64,000 nucleotides of DNA, taken from Metabacillus sp. FJAT-52054. GTDB lineage: Bacteria; Bacillota; Bacilli; Bacillales; Bacillaceae. Made by a program: the position numbers and the translations under genes. Where the stretch lies: the NCBI RefSeq assembly GCF_037201815.1, contig NZ_CP147407.1:992001-1056000 (forward strand), in the 5' to 3' direction. Shown here piece after piece: positions 9,362 to 17,364 of the stretch (position 1 is its first letter; each line of letters starts with the position of its first letter). Below the pieces are notes generated by a model, which worked only from the letters and a program-made list of their open reading frames with translations, had not been told where the DNA came from and ran no database searches.

Positions 9362-9495
9362 GGATGATCATCCTTTTCTCATTTCCTTCATTCAACTTAT
9401 CATACAATTGTATGGACTTTGCAAATAAGTATGCTCAGAGAATCATGTCAGCTGAATCAGTAACAAAACAGACAATAAACCTTTACATTACCCTA

Positions 9496-9545
9496 TTGGC
9501 AAATTCTCACAATCGATATAAAATAAAAATGTGAAACACTTCACA
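9496..9545 (+). promoter_or_regulatory. ldh: ldh promoter with Rex operator
   Basis: The -35 box TTGGCA (9496-9501) is 17 bp from the -10 box TAAAAT (9519-9524). TGTGAAACACTTCACA (9530-9545) directly overlaps the start region and fits the Rex dyad TGTGAA-N4-TTCACA. Rex, which senses NADH/NAD+, would release ldh when NADH accumulates. Confidence 0.8.
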
Positions 9546-9571
9546 AAAAATTCTGTTCTCTGAAAGGGTGA

Positions 9572-10528
<957 letters not shown>

Positions 10529-10610
10529 GCTTCATAGCATTCGAAAGAGTAAATGTTTTGAAAGCCAGTTTTCAAAACACCTTTTCCATTTTTAAATTGG
10601 ATTGGTTTTG

Positions 10611-10760
10611 GCTGATTTCCGCTGCAGGATGCTCAAGCTGCAGCGAGGCGGGCGGTGAGCCTCCGCGGCGCAAGCGCCTGTGGGGTCTCACTTTGTCCCG
10701 CTGCTCCCGCAGGAGTCGCGCACCTTCCGCTCCAATCAGACTAACCCATAATTGTTCAAA
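10611..10760. repeat. Dispersed hairpin-rich intergenic repeat, copy A
   Basis: A GC-rich stretch of about 150 bp starting GCTGATTTCCGCTGCAGGAT and containing GGGGTCTCACTTTGTCCCGC and CCTTCCGCTCCAATC. A diverged second copy lies at 49095-49215. Segments such as CTGCTCCCGCAG form short hairpins. I recognise this kind of sequence as a recurrent intergenic element of Bacillaceae; its function is unknown. It lies between the converging ldh and signal peptidase genes. Confidence 0.65.
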
Positions 10761-10795
10761 TTACTTAATAAAAAACACTCCCTCGGGGTGACAAA

Positions 10796-10844
10796 AATAA
10801 GCCACCTAATTTAAATGTGAATTAGGTGGCTTATTATTTTTTTT
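10796..10844. terminator. Bidirectional terminator between ldh and the signal peptidase gene
   Basis: A 16-bp perfect stem (10796-10811 pairing with 10820-10835) with T-rich tracts on both sides: ATTTTTTTT on the plus strand and TTTTTGT on the minus strand. Confidence 0.9.
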
Positions 10845-10904
10845 ACTCCGAAAAAGAACTGATTAGCGTCTTTCATAAAATACTTATAACTTCGGTTCAT
10901 CACC

Positions 10905-11432
10905 TTATTTCGGAACACCCATCTTCTCAAATGGAGAGAACCGGAACTTTGCTTCTCCGACAACCGCTTTTTGAGAAATACTGCCGAATACCCGGCTGTC
11001 CATGCTGTCGCGGCGGTTGTCTCCCATGACATAAAGAGAGCCGGCCGGCACCTGGATGCTTAGGTTTTCAGTCAGATTTTCGCGGGGGACAAGAACGCTT
11101 TTATTTTCCTTAAGGTAGGGTTCATTATATATTTTACCGTTAATAGTGAGAACATCATTTTTAATTTGGATTCTGTCACCGGGAAGTCCAATGACTCTTT
11201 TGATGTAATTGTCTTTTGAAATTGGCGAGTGAAAGACAATCATATCAAAACGTTCAATTTTGCTGATTTTGGATACGATGATCTGATTATTGCTTTCAAA
11301 GGTCGGCATCATCGATTTTCCCTCTACCATGACCGGGGTGAAAATAAAGTGCCGGCAGATAAGGGCAACGACGACTGCCGCCAGTATGCTTCCTAACCAG
11401 GACCAGATCTCTTTTTTACTGCGTTCTTTCAT
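10905..11432 (-). CDS. Type I signal peptidase
   Basis: Membrane-anchored signal peptidase I of the Sip/LepB family, 175 residues. One N-terminal transmembrane segment covers about 12-30. The catalytic serine is Ser40 in GKSMMPT and the general-base lysine is Lys78 in YIKRVIGLPGD. The box E stretch MGDNRRDSMDSR is near 140. I chose the ATG at 11432 because AAAGGAGG precedes it at normal spacing; a longer frame upstream has no site. It removes signal peptides from exported proteins. It is one of several paralogues typical of Bacillus and is monocistronic here. Confidence 0.93.
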   Translation of the reverse strand: MKERSKKEIWSWLGSILAAVVVALICRHFIFTPVMVEGKSMMPTFESNNQIIVSKISKIERFDMIVFHSPISKDNYIKRVIGLPGDRIQIKNDVLTINGKIYNEPYLKENKSVLVPRENLTENLSIQVPAGSLYVMGDNRRDSMDSRVFGSISQKAVVGEAKFRFSPFEKMGVPK

Positions 11433-11546
11433 ACAAGCGCCTCCTTTACTTGCTTCGGTAAAAGGCAAAAATTCTTCTTGGCTGTTTAGCTTATTTTACA
11501 CGTTTTTTTCCGGGAAAGATATTATCTATTCCACCTTTTTACAACT

Positions 11547-12332
11547 TTATGAAGGATTGGCTTGGGATAAGGAGGTTCCTTGACGAGAGGCATGATACCA
11601 TTGATAGCAAAAAACAACAATGATAAGAATATCAATTACGTCCCCTCCATAATACATCAGCATTCCCGCTGTTTCGGCTTGTTTAACCGGTACACCCGCC
11701 GGCGGATTTGCATAGATGAACTTGGACAGGATTCCATGCCCTGCGAATGCAAGGATTAAAACGGCGGCTCTGAATTTAAAGCTGTACCGTTTTGAGACAG
11801 GGTCTATGTATAGGAAGGCGATGGTAAATAGATAGCCTGCAAGAAAGATATGTACATGCACAAGAACATAAATCCACTTATGCTCATGCATTAAACCGTA
11901 TAAGCCTGTCGTATAAAGGACCCATAATCCGCCAATGTTTAATATAGATGCTGCTAAAGGATGAACAGCAATCTTGAGCGGCTTGCTTTTTAGAAGCTTT
12001 GAAAGCTTGCGGCCTATCTGAACGCTCAGTGACCGAAAGGCAAGTGTTAACGGAGCGGAAAGTGAGAGCAGCAAAGGAGCCAGCATTCCAAGAAAAAGAT
12101 GGCTGAGCATGTGAGCATTAAAATCTGTATGAGACCTTTCTGCCAAAGGGCCGATTACAGAGATTAATGATAAAGAAATTCCGAATGTCCAAAGCACGAT
12201 TCGATAGAGCGGCCATTTTTTTTTAGATGTAAAAGCGGCTAACAGATACAAGAACCAGGCCATCAAAAAGGGCAGAGCGAGGATCAGCTGTGCCCAATTG
12301 AAGACGGAAGCTGATTCATGATGGCTATGCAT
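11547..12332 (-). CDS. CtaG-family cytochrome c oxidase assembly protein
   Basis: Integral membrane protein of 261 residues with about seven hydrophobic segments, of the caa3-type CtaG family that helps insert copper into cytochrome oxidase. Histidines are placed as in the family: MHSHHES at the N terminus, HMLSHLFLGMLAPLLL near 73, and HVHIFLAGYLFTIA near 158. It overlaps the upstream DUF2243 gene by 8 bp, so the two are probably translationally coupled and work together. Other oxidase genes are not in the window, so the partner oxidase cannot be named. Confidence 0.85.
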   Translation of the reverse strand: MHSHHESASVFNWAQLILALPFLMAWFLYLLAAFTSKKKWPLYRIVLWTFGISLSLISVIGPLAERSHTDFNAHMLSHLFLGMLAPLLLSLSAPLTLAFRSLSVQIGRKLSKLLKSKPLKIAVHPLAASILNIGGLWVLYTTGLYGLMHEHKWIYVLVHVHIFLAGYLFTIAFLYIDPVSKRYSFKFRAAVLILAFAGHGILSKFIYANPPAGVPVKQAETAGMLMYYGGDVIDILIIVVFCYQWYHASRQGTSLSQANPS

Positions 12333-12774
12333 CAGCTTTCACCCCATGCCTTGTTTTAATCAGTAACATAATACCCGCTGCAAGCATCGCTGCGGCTGTT
12401 ATGTTCCAGACAAGATCATATGGAAGGATATTGACGCCATACCGGATTTGGTGAAGGCCCATCAGCTTATGCTGAACCGTCCCGTCATACAGCTGAAAAG
12501 CTCCTGCTCCTGTCAATATTCCTCCAATCCATCTCTTACCATAGAACACATTTTTCCTGCGAAGATCTGCAAACATGAAAAGAGATGCAATGGTTGCGAA
12601 CCAGCTGAAGGAGTGGAAAATGCCATCTGAAACGAGTCCAATATCCGTGGTCGATTTATCGTAAAAATGGTGCCAGTACAGCAATTGATGAAAAACGGTT
12701 TCATCGAAAAATGCAACTAAGCCAAGTCCAAAAAGGACCCCTGACAATGCGTTAAGTGCCTGTCTTTTTTCCAC
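12325..12774 (-). CDS. DUF2243 membrane protein
   Basis: 149-residue protein with four hydrophobic segments matching the DUF2243 family. FFDETVFHQLLYWHHFYD near residue 22 and HSFSWFATIASLF near 53 place several histidines and acidic residues near membrane boundaries, a possible metal site. It is the first gene of a two-gene unit with the CtaG-like protein, which suggests a part in copper or oxidase assembly. That role is inferred from context only. Confidence 0.8.
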   Translation of the reverse strand: MEKRQALNALSGVLFGLGLVAFFDETVFHQLLYWHHFYDKSTTDIGLVSDGIFHSFSWFATIASLFMFADLRRKNVFYGKRWIGGILTGAGAFQLYDGTVQHKLMGLHQIRYGVNILPYDLVWNITAAAMLAAGIMLLIKTRHGVKADA

Positions 12775-12984
12775 AAAGAAAACCCCCTTACTTCATATAA
12801 CTTAATAGTTTTGTATTACCTGTCTGTACTTTCAATAAACTGGGTCTTTTGGTAAAGGTGTCTTTTCTGGGGAGTTCTAATTCTTGTAGGTTAGCACATA
12901 CATAAACCGACTATAATTTTTCACAGGGTAATAGACCGGGTATTATGAAAGCAAAGGGATTTTTATTTATGGGAGGATGGAAAA

Positions 12985-13956
12985 ATGGAAGAAAACATAA
13001 ACCGCGTATTCCCTTCAGCCTGGTATGCGGTCGCCTTTTCATCAGAATTAAAGAAGGATCCCATACGGAAAAAAGTGACTGGCCGGGAAATCGTGCTGTA
13101 TCGTGATGATAAGGGAGAAGCAAATGCCCTTTATGCCTTCTGTCCGCATAGGGGAGCCGATTTATCATTGGGCTGCGTGAAGGATGGCAAGCTCATGTGT
13201 GCCTATCATGGGTGGAAGTTTGAATCGGATGGAAGATGCACCGAAATTCCGTCCCAGCCAGCCAAGGTGATCCCGAAATTTGCTCATACAGCTGCTTTCC
13301 CGGTAACTGAAGAGGCAGGACTCATATGGGTATATCCAGATCATTTAGAAAAGGACGTACCGAAACTTCAGGTAATACCGGATGTGAAGGATAAGAGATA
13401 CCGTCTGTCCCCTTACCAGGCTCATTGGAATGCCCACCTGACAAGGACGGTGGAAAGTGTGCTGGATGTCGCTCATCTTTCCTTTGTGCATAAAAAAACA
13501 ATAGGAAAGAAAACAAGCACCGTCTTTCATGATCTTCCCTATACACATGAACGAGATAACATTACGATTCAAAATGGAGGCGGACTCCTTGAATACCGGT
13601 TTCCCCAGCAATGGCTTTTGAGGCCGGCAAAGGAAGCAAAGAGTTCCTTCATTAACTATGTGACCTTCACTCCTGTAGATGAGGAAGAAACGATGATCTT
13701 CGGTTATGCGGGAAGAACCTTTGCTAAAAATATTCCTTTCATGGACAGAGTTTTTTCAAAGTACAGCCTCAAAGTACTGGATGAAGATAAGTCGATTGTA
13801 GAGAGCCAGCATCCAAGGCCGATTCCTGAAGCTCTCAAGATGGAAGCTCACGTTTATGCTGACGGTCCCCAGATCGCTTTCAGAAAACGGTGGTTTGAGT
13901 TTCTCTCTGAGGATGAACGGAAAATCAGGCTCGATGAGGGTATAAGGGTTTACTGA
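12985..13956 (+). CDS. Rieske [2Fe-2S] aromatic ring-hydroxylating oxygenase (PaO/VanA type)
   Basis: Oxygenase alpha-type subunit of 323 residues. The Rieske domain has C53-x-H55 and C72-x2-H75 as cluster ligands (CPHRGADLS, CAYHGWKF). The catalytic domain shows ESVLDVAHLSFVH near 155, the Asp/His/His mononuclear iron motif. The substrate is not evident; relatives act on aromatic acids, choline-like compounds or chlorophyll breakdown products. No reductase gene is adjacent, so it must use a ferredoxin reductase encoded elsewhere. The start is ATG with GGGAGG upstream. Confidence 0.85.
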   Translation: MEENINRVFPSAWYAVAFSSELKKDPIRKKVTGREIVLYRDDKGEANALYAFCPHRGADLSLGCVKDGKLMCAYHGWKFESDGRCTEIPSQPAKVIPKFAHTAAFPVTEEAGLIWVYPDHLEKDVPKLQVIPDVKDKRYRLSPYQAHWNAHLTRTVESVLDVAHLSFVHKKTIGKKTSTVFHDLPYTHERDNITIQNGGGLLEYRFPQQWLLRPAKEAKSSFINYVTFTPVDEEETMIFGYAGRTFAKNIPFMDRVFSKYSLKVLDEDKSIVESQHPRPIPEALKMEAHVYADGPQIAFRKRWFEFLSEDERKIRLDEGIRVY

Positions 13957-14022
13957 AATCTCTTGCACATTAAGGGAAATTCAGTATTCTTGTTAGTAAT
14001 AACCAGTAAGGGAGTTTTCGTT

Positions 14023-14364
14023 ATTTTTAAGAAACTATTCAGCAGAAAAGAATGCGCTCATCCGTCATATAAAATGGAGGCTGATTTCGGTTCGGATCCA
14101 ATTTGGTGCAGCAAATGCGGAGAAAACCTGGTGACCGACAGCTTTCCACTGTCAGAAGAATTGAAAGCAGAGCTTGCCGATTGGATAGGAGACTACGGTG
14201 AGTGGATTGATATGGAAGCAGATACCTTGAAGCCAGGAGGATTGGAGCTTGAAGCCAAGCACGACGAAAGAGGCAGGGAGCTATTCAAGAAGGTGAAAGC
14301 TTCTCTTGGTGAAGGAGTTTCAATTGTTTTTGTGCCTTCCCCTTCTGGACAATGGTATAAATGA
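14023..14364 (+). CDS. Small conserved-looking protein with possible ATT start
   Basis: About 113 residues, cytoplasmic, with a possible zinc pair WCSKCGENL near residue 32. The frame has no ATG near its beginning. Possible starts are TTG at 13963, TTG at 13990, or ATT at 14023. Only the ATT has a strong ribosome binding site (AAGGGAG, eight bases upstream), so I place the start there; ATT is known as a start for infC. The remaining sequence is acidic, with an EADTLKPGG-EAKHDERGRELF stretch. I do not recognise the family and suggest no function. A terminator follows directly. Confidence 0.6.
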   Translation: MFKKLFSRKECAHPSYKMEADFGSDPIWCSKCGENLVTDSFPLSEELKAELADWIGDYGEWIDMEADTLKPGGLELEAKHDERGRELFKKVKASLGEGVSIVFVPSPSGQWYK

Positions 14365-14378
14365 TATTTCTGAACCGG

Positions 14379-14416
14379 GTGCAGGCTGTTTGCTTGCACC
14401 TTTTTCTATTTTGCTG
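14379..14416 (+). terminator. Terminator
   Basis: GGTGCAGGC-tgttt-GCTTGCACC stem followed by TTTTTCTATTTT. Confidence 0.8.
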
Positions 14417-14547
14417 TCTTTTGGAGAGGCAGTAAGGAGATTTGGGTGTGAGGTTTTCCTTTCAAATATTCTTGAGGAAATGGGTGTAATTACCTGAAGG
14501 AAAATGAGTTCAATCTGTTTATTTTTTTATGGAAAAAGAATATTGTG

Positions 14548-14573
14548 TATAATGCGGATAATGGTTATCCACA
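14548..14573 (+). promoter_or_regulatory. Rrf2 promoter -10 with overlapping operator dyad
   Basis: The -10 box TATAAT (14548-14553) abuts the dyad GGATAA-TGG-TTATCC (14556-14570), itself flanked by TG and CA. This is probably the autoregulatory operator of the Rrf2 gene 20 bp downstream. The -35 region is weak. Confidence 0.6.
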
Positions 14574-14593
14574 TAAAAAATAATTGAGTAGGG

Positions 14594-15088
14594 ATGGAGA
14601 TGATTCCTTTGCAAATGAAAACCGGAGTGGAACAGGCCGTATACGCAATTTTAATACTGACATTTTTACCTGGAAAGGCGGTATTGCCTGGAGAGGTAAT
14701 CAGCAGCCAGCTAGGCGGCTCGCCGACCTATTTTCAAAAACTGCTCAGAAAGCTGGTCAGTGCAGACTTGATTGCCTCTGTTCCCGGGAAGAAGGGCGGC
14801 TTCCGTTTAAATAGAAAGCCGGAGGATATCCCAATCTACGATGTGTACTTGGCGATTGAAGGAAAGCAGTCCCTTTATTCATCAACCGGAATCTTTCATG
14901 ACATGCTGAACATAAAGGAAAAAGAAATCGACTTGCTGTCCAATCTAATGGGGGAGGCTGAATCGTCGTGGAAATCCATTTTAAACCGTGAAACAATCGG
15001 TTCTCTAAACGAAGAGATTCACAAAAAATGCCCAAAGGAAAGCATCGAAATTTTGCGTGCGGCCATTCATGAAAAAATGGTGGTCTAA
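14594..15088 (+). CDS. Rrf2-family transcriptional regulator
   Basis: 164-residue winged-helix regulator: VEQAVYAILILTFLP at the start, SSQLGGSPTYFQKLLRKLVSADLI as the HTH and VPGKKGGFRLNRKPEDI as the wing. The cysteine cluster of iron-sulfur Rrf2 proteins is absent (only one Cys, near the C terminus), so it resembles the CymR/YwnA-type members without a cluster. Starts at 14600 or 14612 are also possible. It is followed after 16 bp by an NTF2-like gene that it probably controls, and a dyad overlaps its own promoter. Confidence 0.85.
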   Translation: MEMIPLQMKTGVEQAVYAILILTFLPGKAVLPGEVISSQLGGSPTYFQKLLRKLVSADLIASVPGKKGGFRLNRKPEDIPIYDVYLAIEGKQSLYSSTGIFHDMLNIKEKEIDLLSNLMGEAESSWKSILNRETIGSLNEEIHKKCPKESIEILRAAIHEKMVV

Positions 15089-15104
15089 AATAGGAGGATG
15101 AAAC

Positions 15105-15491
15105 ATGGAAAACTTAGATAAATATTTTGACTTATTTGATCAGTCCAGAACAAGTGAAAAAGCTTTTGAAGAATTGAATGCTCTTTTTTCAGATGACATG
15201 GTTTTCGTTTTAAATGGGGACAAGAAGTCCGGGATTGAAAACTGGAAGCTGTTCATAAAAATGGTGTTTACCGAAAACAGCGATATCAAACATATGTATG
15301 AAGGCTGGAAAAAATCAGAGGGTGCGGATCATTACGAAACCCAATGGGCCGTATGCGGAAAGCATTCATCAGGTCGGGTGTTTACTCAAACGGGCAAGGA
15401 TATAGCAAAACTTAATGAGCACGGGAAGATTGTGTATTTAGAAAATGTGCCGGACAGCAAGGAAATGTTTAAGAGCTATACAACGCTATAA
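15105..15491 (+). CDS. SnoaL/NTF2-like protein
   Basis: 128-residue cytoplasmic protein with the cone-shaped NTF2/SnoaL fold pattern: an N-terminal helix pair (YFDLFDQSRTSEKAFEELNALFSDDMVF), then beta-strands with conserved tryptophans (GWKKSEGADHYETQWAVCG). The family includes isomerases and small-molecule binding proteins, so no exact reaction is assigned. It has an AGGAGG site seven bases upstream and is in an operon with the Rrf2 regulator. Confidence 0.75.
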   Translation: MENLDKYFDLFDQSRTSEKAFEELNALFSDDMVFVLNGDKKSGIENWKLFIKMVFTENSDIKHMYEGWKKSEGADHYETQWAVCGKHSSGRVFTQTGKDIAKLNEHGKIVYLENVPDSKEMFKSYTTL

Positions 15492-15571
15492 AGGGATTGG
15501 ATTAAAAGAGAAGGATTAACATTCATCATTTCCTGCTGAAGCTTAAAATTTTAGCAGGAGGCGGTAAAGCA

Positions 15572-15613
15572 GTGGATACGGATTCTATTAAACGGATTAA
15601 TACAGAAATATAA
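15572..15613 (+). CDS. Possible 13-codon peptide with a sequestered ribosome binding site
   Basis: GTG followed by 12 codons and TAA, preceded by AGGAGG (15556-15561) at ten bases. CCTGCT (15532-15537) can pair with AGCAGG (15553-15558) and hide the ribosome binding site. It lies between the NTF2-like gene and a terminator. It may be chance. Confidence 0.2.
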   Translation: MDTDSIKRINTEI

Positions 15614-15617
15614 AAAT

Positions 15618-15645
15618 ATCCGCTCATCTCAGAGCGGATGTTTCT
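15618..15645. terminator. Bidirectional terminator
   Basis: ATCCGCTC-atctca-GAGCGGAT with T-rich flanks on both strands, between the NTF2-like gene and the converging peroxidase gene. Confidence 0.8.
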
Positions 15646-16197
15646 TTATACGTTCAGTAATCTCTCAATATCCTGTTCCATATCCAAAGGGTCCGTTGTT
15701 GCTTCAAACCGTTTGACAGGATGGCCATTCTGATCAATTAGAAACTTTGTGAAATTCCACTTGATGGAGTCACCGTATAAGTATTCCGGGTGCCGCTCAT
15801 TAATTAAAGGAATTAAAACTTTAGCTACAGGGTGAAAATGATTAAAGCCTTCAAAGGGTAATTTGGATATTAAATAATCGAACAGTGGATGAGCCCCATC
15901 ATCCCGGACTTTCATTTTTTGAAACATCGGAAATGATACACCGTAGCGAAGGGTGCAGAATGTTTGAATCCGGTCATTATCATCCGGTTCCTGGTCAGCA
16001 AACTGATTGGAAGGGAAGCCTAAAATGACAAAATCCTTAGATTTGTAGCGGTCATAAAGACGCTGAAGATCCTCGTACTGGAAAGTAAAACCGCATTGAC
16101 TGGCTGTATTGACAACCAGGACCACTTTTCCTTTGTAGTCTTCAAGCGATATTTCTTTTCCATTCATTGCTTTAGCCGAAAACGAATAAATGCTCAT
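15646..16197 (-). CDS. bsaA: Glutathione/thiol peroxidase (GPx family)
   Basis: Cytoplasmic thiol peroxidase of the GPx family, about 183 residues, reducing hydroperoxides with a thioredoxin-type donor in Bacillus. The catalytic cysteine lies in NTASQCGFT near residue 35. The other conserved positions are GFPSNQFADQEP near 70 (Gln) and KWNFTKFL near 143 (Trp/Asn). I prefer the second of two adjacent ATGs, which places AGGAGG at six bases. It is monocistronic. Confidence 0.92.
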   Translation of the reverse strand: MSIYSFSAKAMNGKEISLEDYKGKVVLVVNTASQCGFTFQYEDLQRLYDRYKSKDFVILGFPSNQFADQEPDDNDRIQTFCTLRYGVSFPMFQKMKVRDDGAHPLFDYLISKLPFEGFNHFHPVAKVLIPLINERHPEYLYGDSIKWNFTKFLIDQNGHPVKRFEATTDPLDMEQDIERLLNV

Positions 16198-16282
16198 CAT
16201 GGTCCTCCTATGTCAATATTCTTATTATATATCGGTATAAAAGAACTATTTTCAATAGGAGAGAAATGGGAACAACGATTAT

Positions 16283-16315
16283 AAAAAAAAGACTGCACGG
16301 CGGTTCCATGCAGTC
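16283..16315 (-). terminator. Terminator of the VOC gene
   Basis: On the minus strand GACTGCA...TGCAGTC is followed by eight T residues. Confidence 0.85.
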
Positions 16316-16326
16316 TTCATTAATTG

Positions 16327-16743
16327 CTATTGCTCAGGCACAGCCTTTTCATCCATATAAAATACTTCCCATAGATGATCGTTCACGTCCTGGAAACTCC
16401 ACCCGTACATAAATCCATGATCAATCGGTTCATTCGAGGCCTTTCCACCGGCGTCAAGGGCTTTATTTACAATTTCGTCAACATGCGCACGGCTTTCCGC
16501 AGCAAGGGCGACAATGACCTCGGTACTTTTTGCAGAATCGGAGATTTCTTTTTTGGTAAAGGTCTTAAAAAAATCTTCTACGAGCAGCATCGCGTACGTA
16601 TGCTCATTGATAATCATGCAAGTGGCATTTTTGTCGGTAAAATGAGGATTAAATTCGAATCCAAGCTTCGTAAAGAAATCAACGGTTCGATCCAAGTCTT
16701 TAACAGGCAGATTAATAAATACCTTGCTGATGTTAGCACTCAT
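16327..16743 (-). CDS. VOC/glyoxalase-family protein
   Basis: 138-residue single-domain protein of the vicinal oxygen chelate superfamily, with two beta-alpha-beta-beta-beta modules. The first runs from VFINLPVKDLDRTVDFFTKLGFEFNP and the second ends at the typical WSFQDVNDHLWEVFYMD, whose Glu and His are usual metal-ligand positions. Members include lyases, dioxygenases and resistance proteins, so no substrate is assigned. The start is ATG with GGGAGG upstream. Confidence 0.85.
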   Translation of the reverse strand: MSANISKVFINLPVKDLDRTVDFFTKLGFEFNPHFTDKNATCMIINEHTYAMLLVEDFFKTFTKKEISDSAKSTEVIVALAAESRAHVDEIVNKALDAGGKASNEPIDHGFMYGWSFQDVNDHLWEVFYMDEKAVPEQ

Positions 16744-17026
16744 CCAAAATCCCTCCCGAATTGGTTTATTTGCTATAAGTCCATTTTTAATATTCGGCTT
16801 ACAACCCCCATATCCTGCTTGTAAAAGAGAGATGCAATAATTTGTAGAGGATGGGTGCAGGTCATCGAGTGTTGTTCTTCAGCAAGATGGATTGGACACT
16901 TTCTTTGAAAAAGCGGACCCTCCAGCGGTTATCGGAAATTCCAAATATCCGACACCGAAATCAACTGTTTGTTCTTCTGCTGGAATCCAGGTATAACGCA
17001 TCAGCTGATTCTTCCATCCCCTATGC
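16744..17026. other. Intergenic stretch without a supported gene
   Basis: Holds the 5' region of the VOC gene and about 200 bp in which I see no convincing gene. A 64-codon open frame beginning near 16851 has no good initiation context and no recognisable product. Confidence 0.5.
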
Positions 17027-17032
17027 TATAAT
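17024..17032 (+). promoter_or_regulatory. Extended -10 promoter of the small toxin gene
   Basis: TGCTATAAT is an extended -10 element with a weak -35. Transcription would start near 17039, leaving a leader of about 54 nt. Confidence 0.6.
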
Positions 17033-17053
17033 GAAAAAACAATAGAATAGGGG

Positions 17054-17195
17054 ACTCAAGGGTGGACGGTACACTCCCGGTGAAAGGGGGTGGTGCCTAT
17101 AACGGTTTTTCAAGCGCTGATGTTTGCTATTTCGTTTGCGAATCTTGTGATTGCCATTTTGGCGTTTAACCATAAAAAATAATCCACCCTTGAGT
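17054..17195 (+). repeat. 13-bp inverted repeat linking the ends of the toxin transcript
   Basis: ACTCAAGGGTGGA (17054-17066) is exactly complementary to TCCACCCTTGAGT (17183-17195). In RNA this would join the 5' leader to the 3' untranslated region around the 29-codon gene. The 3' arm can instead pair with GGGTGGATT (17208-17216). Confidence 0.7.
17093..17182 (+). CDS. Holin-like toxin (Hol-Tox family) small membrane peptide
   Basis: 29-residue hydrophobic peptide read from GTG: an MPITVFQALMFAISF start, one membrane-spanning helix, and an FNHKK basic end. This pattern matches the putative holin-like toxin family of Bacillus, type I toxins that would insert into the cell's own membrane. A strong GGGGGTG site overlaps or directly precedes the GTG. 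The leader and 3' end can base-pair over 13 bp, and a candidate antisense RNA overlaps the 3' end. Toxicity is inferred from the family and not shown here. Confidence 0.7.
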   Translation: MPITVFQALMFAISFANLVIAILAFNHKK

Positions 17196-17313
17196 TGACG
17201 GCTCGGCGGGTGGATTATCTTCGTTTTGACCGATCCCCTTGCAGGGAACCTTTCTATTGAGGGGCCGTCTGGTGTGCAATCACCAGGCGGTCTTGTTTAG
17301 GTTATTCTAAGTT
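17172..17313 (-). ncRNA. Candidate antisense antitoxin RNA
   Basis: On the minus strand, TTCACA-N18-TATACT (-10 at 17320-17325) should start a transcript near 17313. It would run through a 10-bp hairpin (CTGGTG...CACCAG) and end at AATCCACCC...GGGTGGATT followed by ATTTTTTAT near 17172. The RNA of about 140 nt would be complementary to the last few codons and the 3' untranslated region of the toxin transcript, an arrangement like TxpA/RatA. Promoter and terminator are seen; transcription is inferred. Confidence 0.5.
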
Positions 17314-17364
17314 ACTCCCAGTATACATGTTTTGGGTCCAGTCTGTGAACTGATTTACTGTACC

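Noticed and set aside
16851-17045. 64-codon open frame upstream of the holin-like toxin gene
   Set aside because: Poor initiation site, no recognisable sequence pattern, and it overlaps the toxin promoter.
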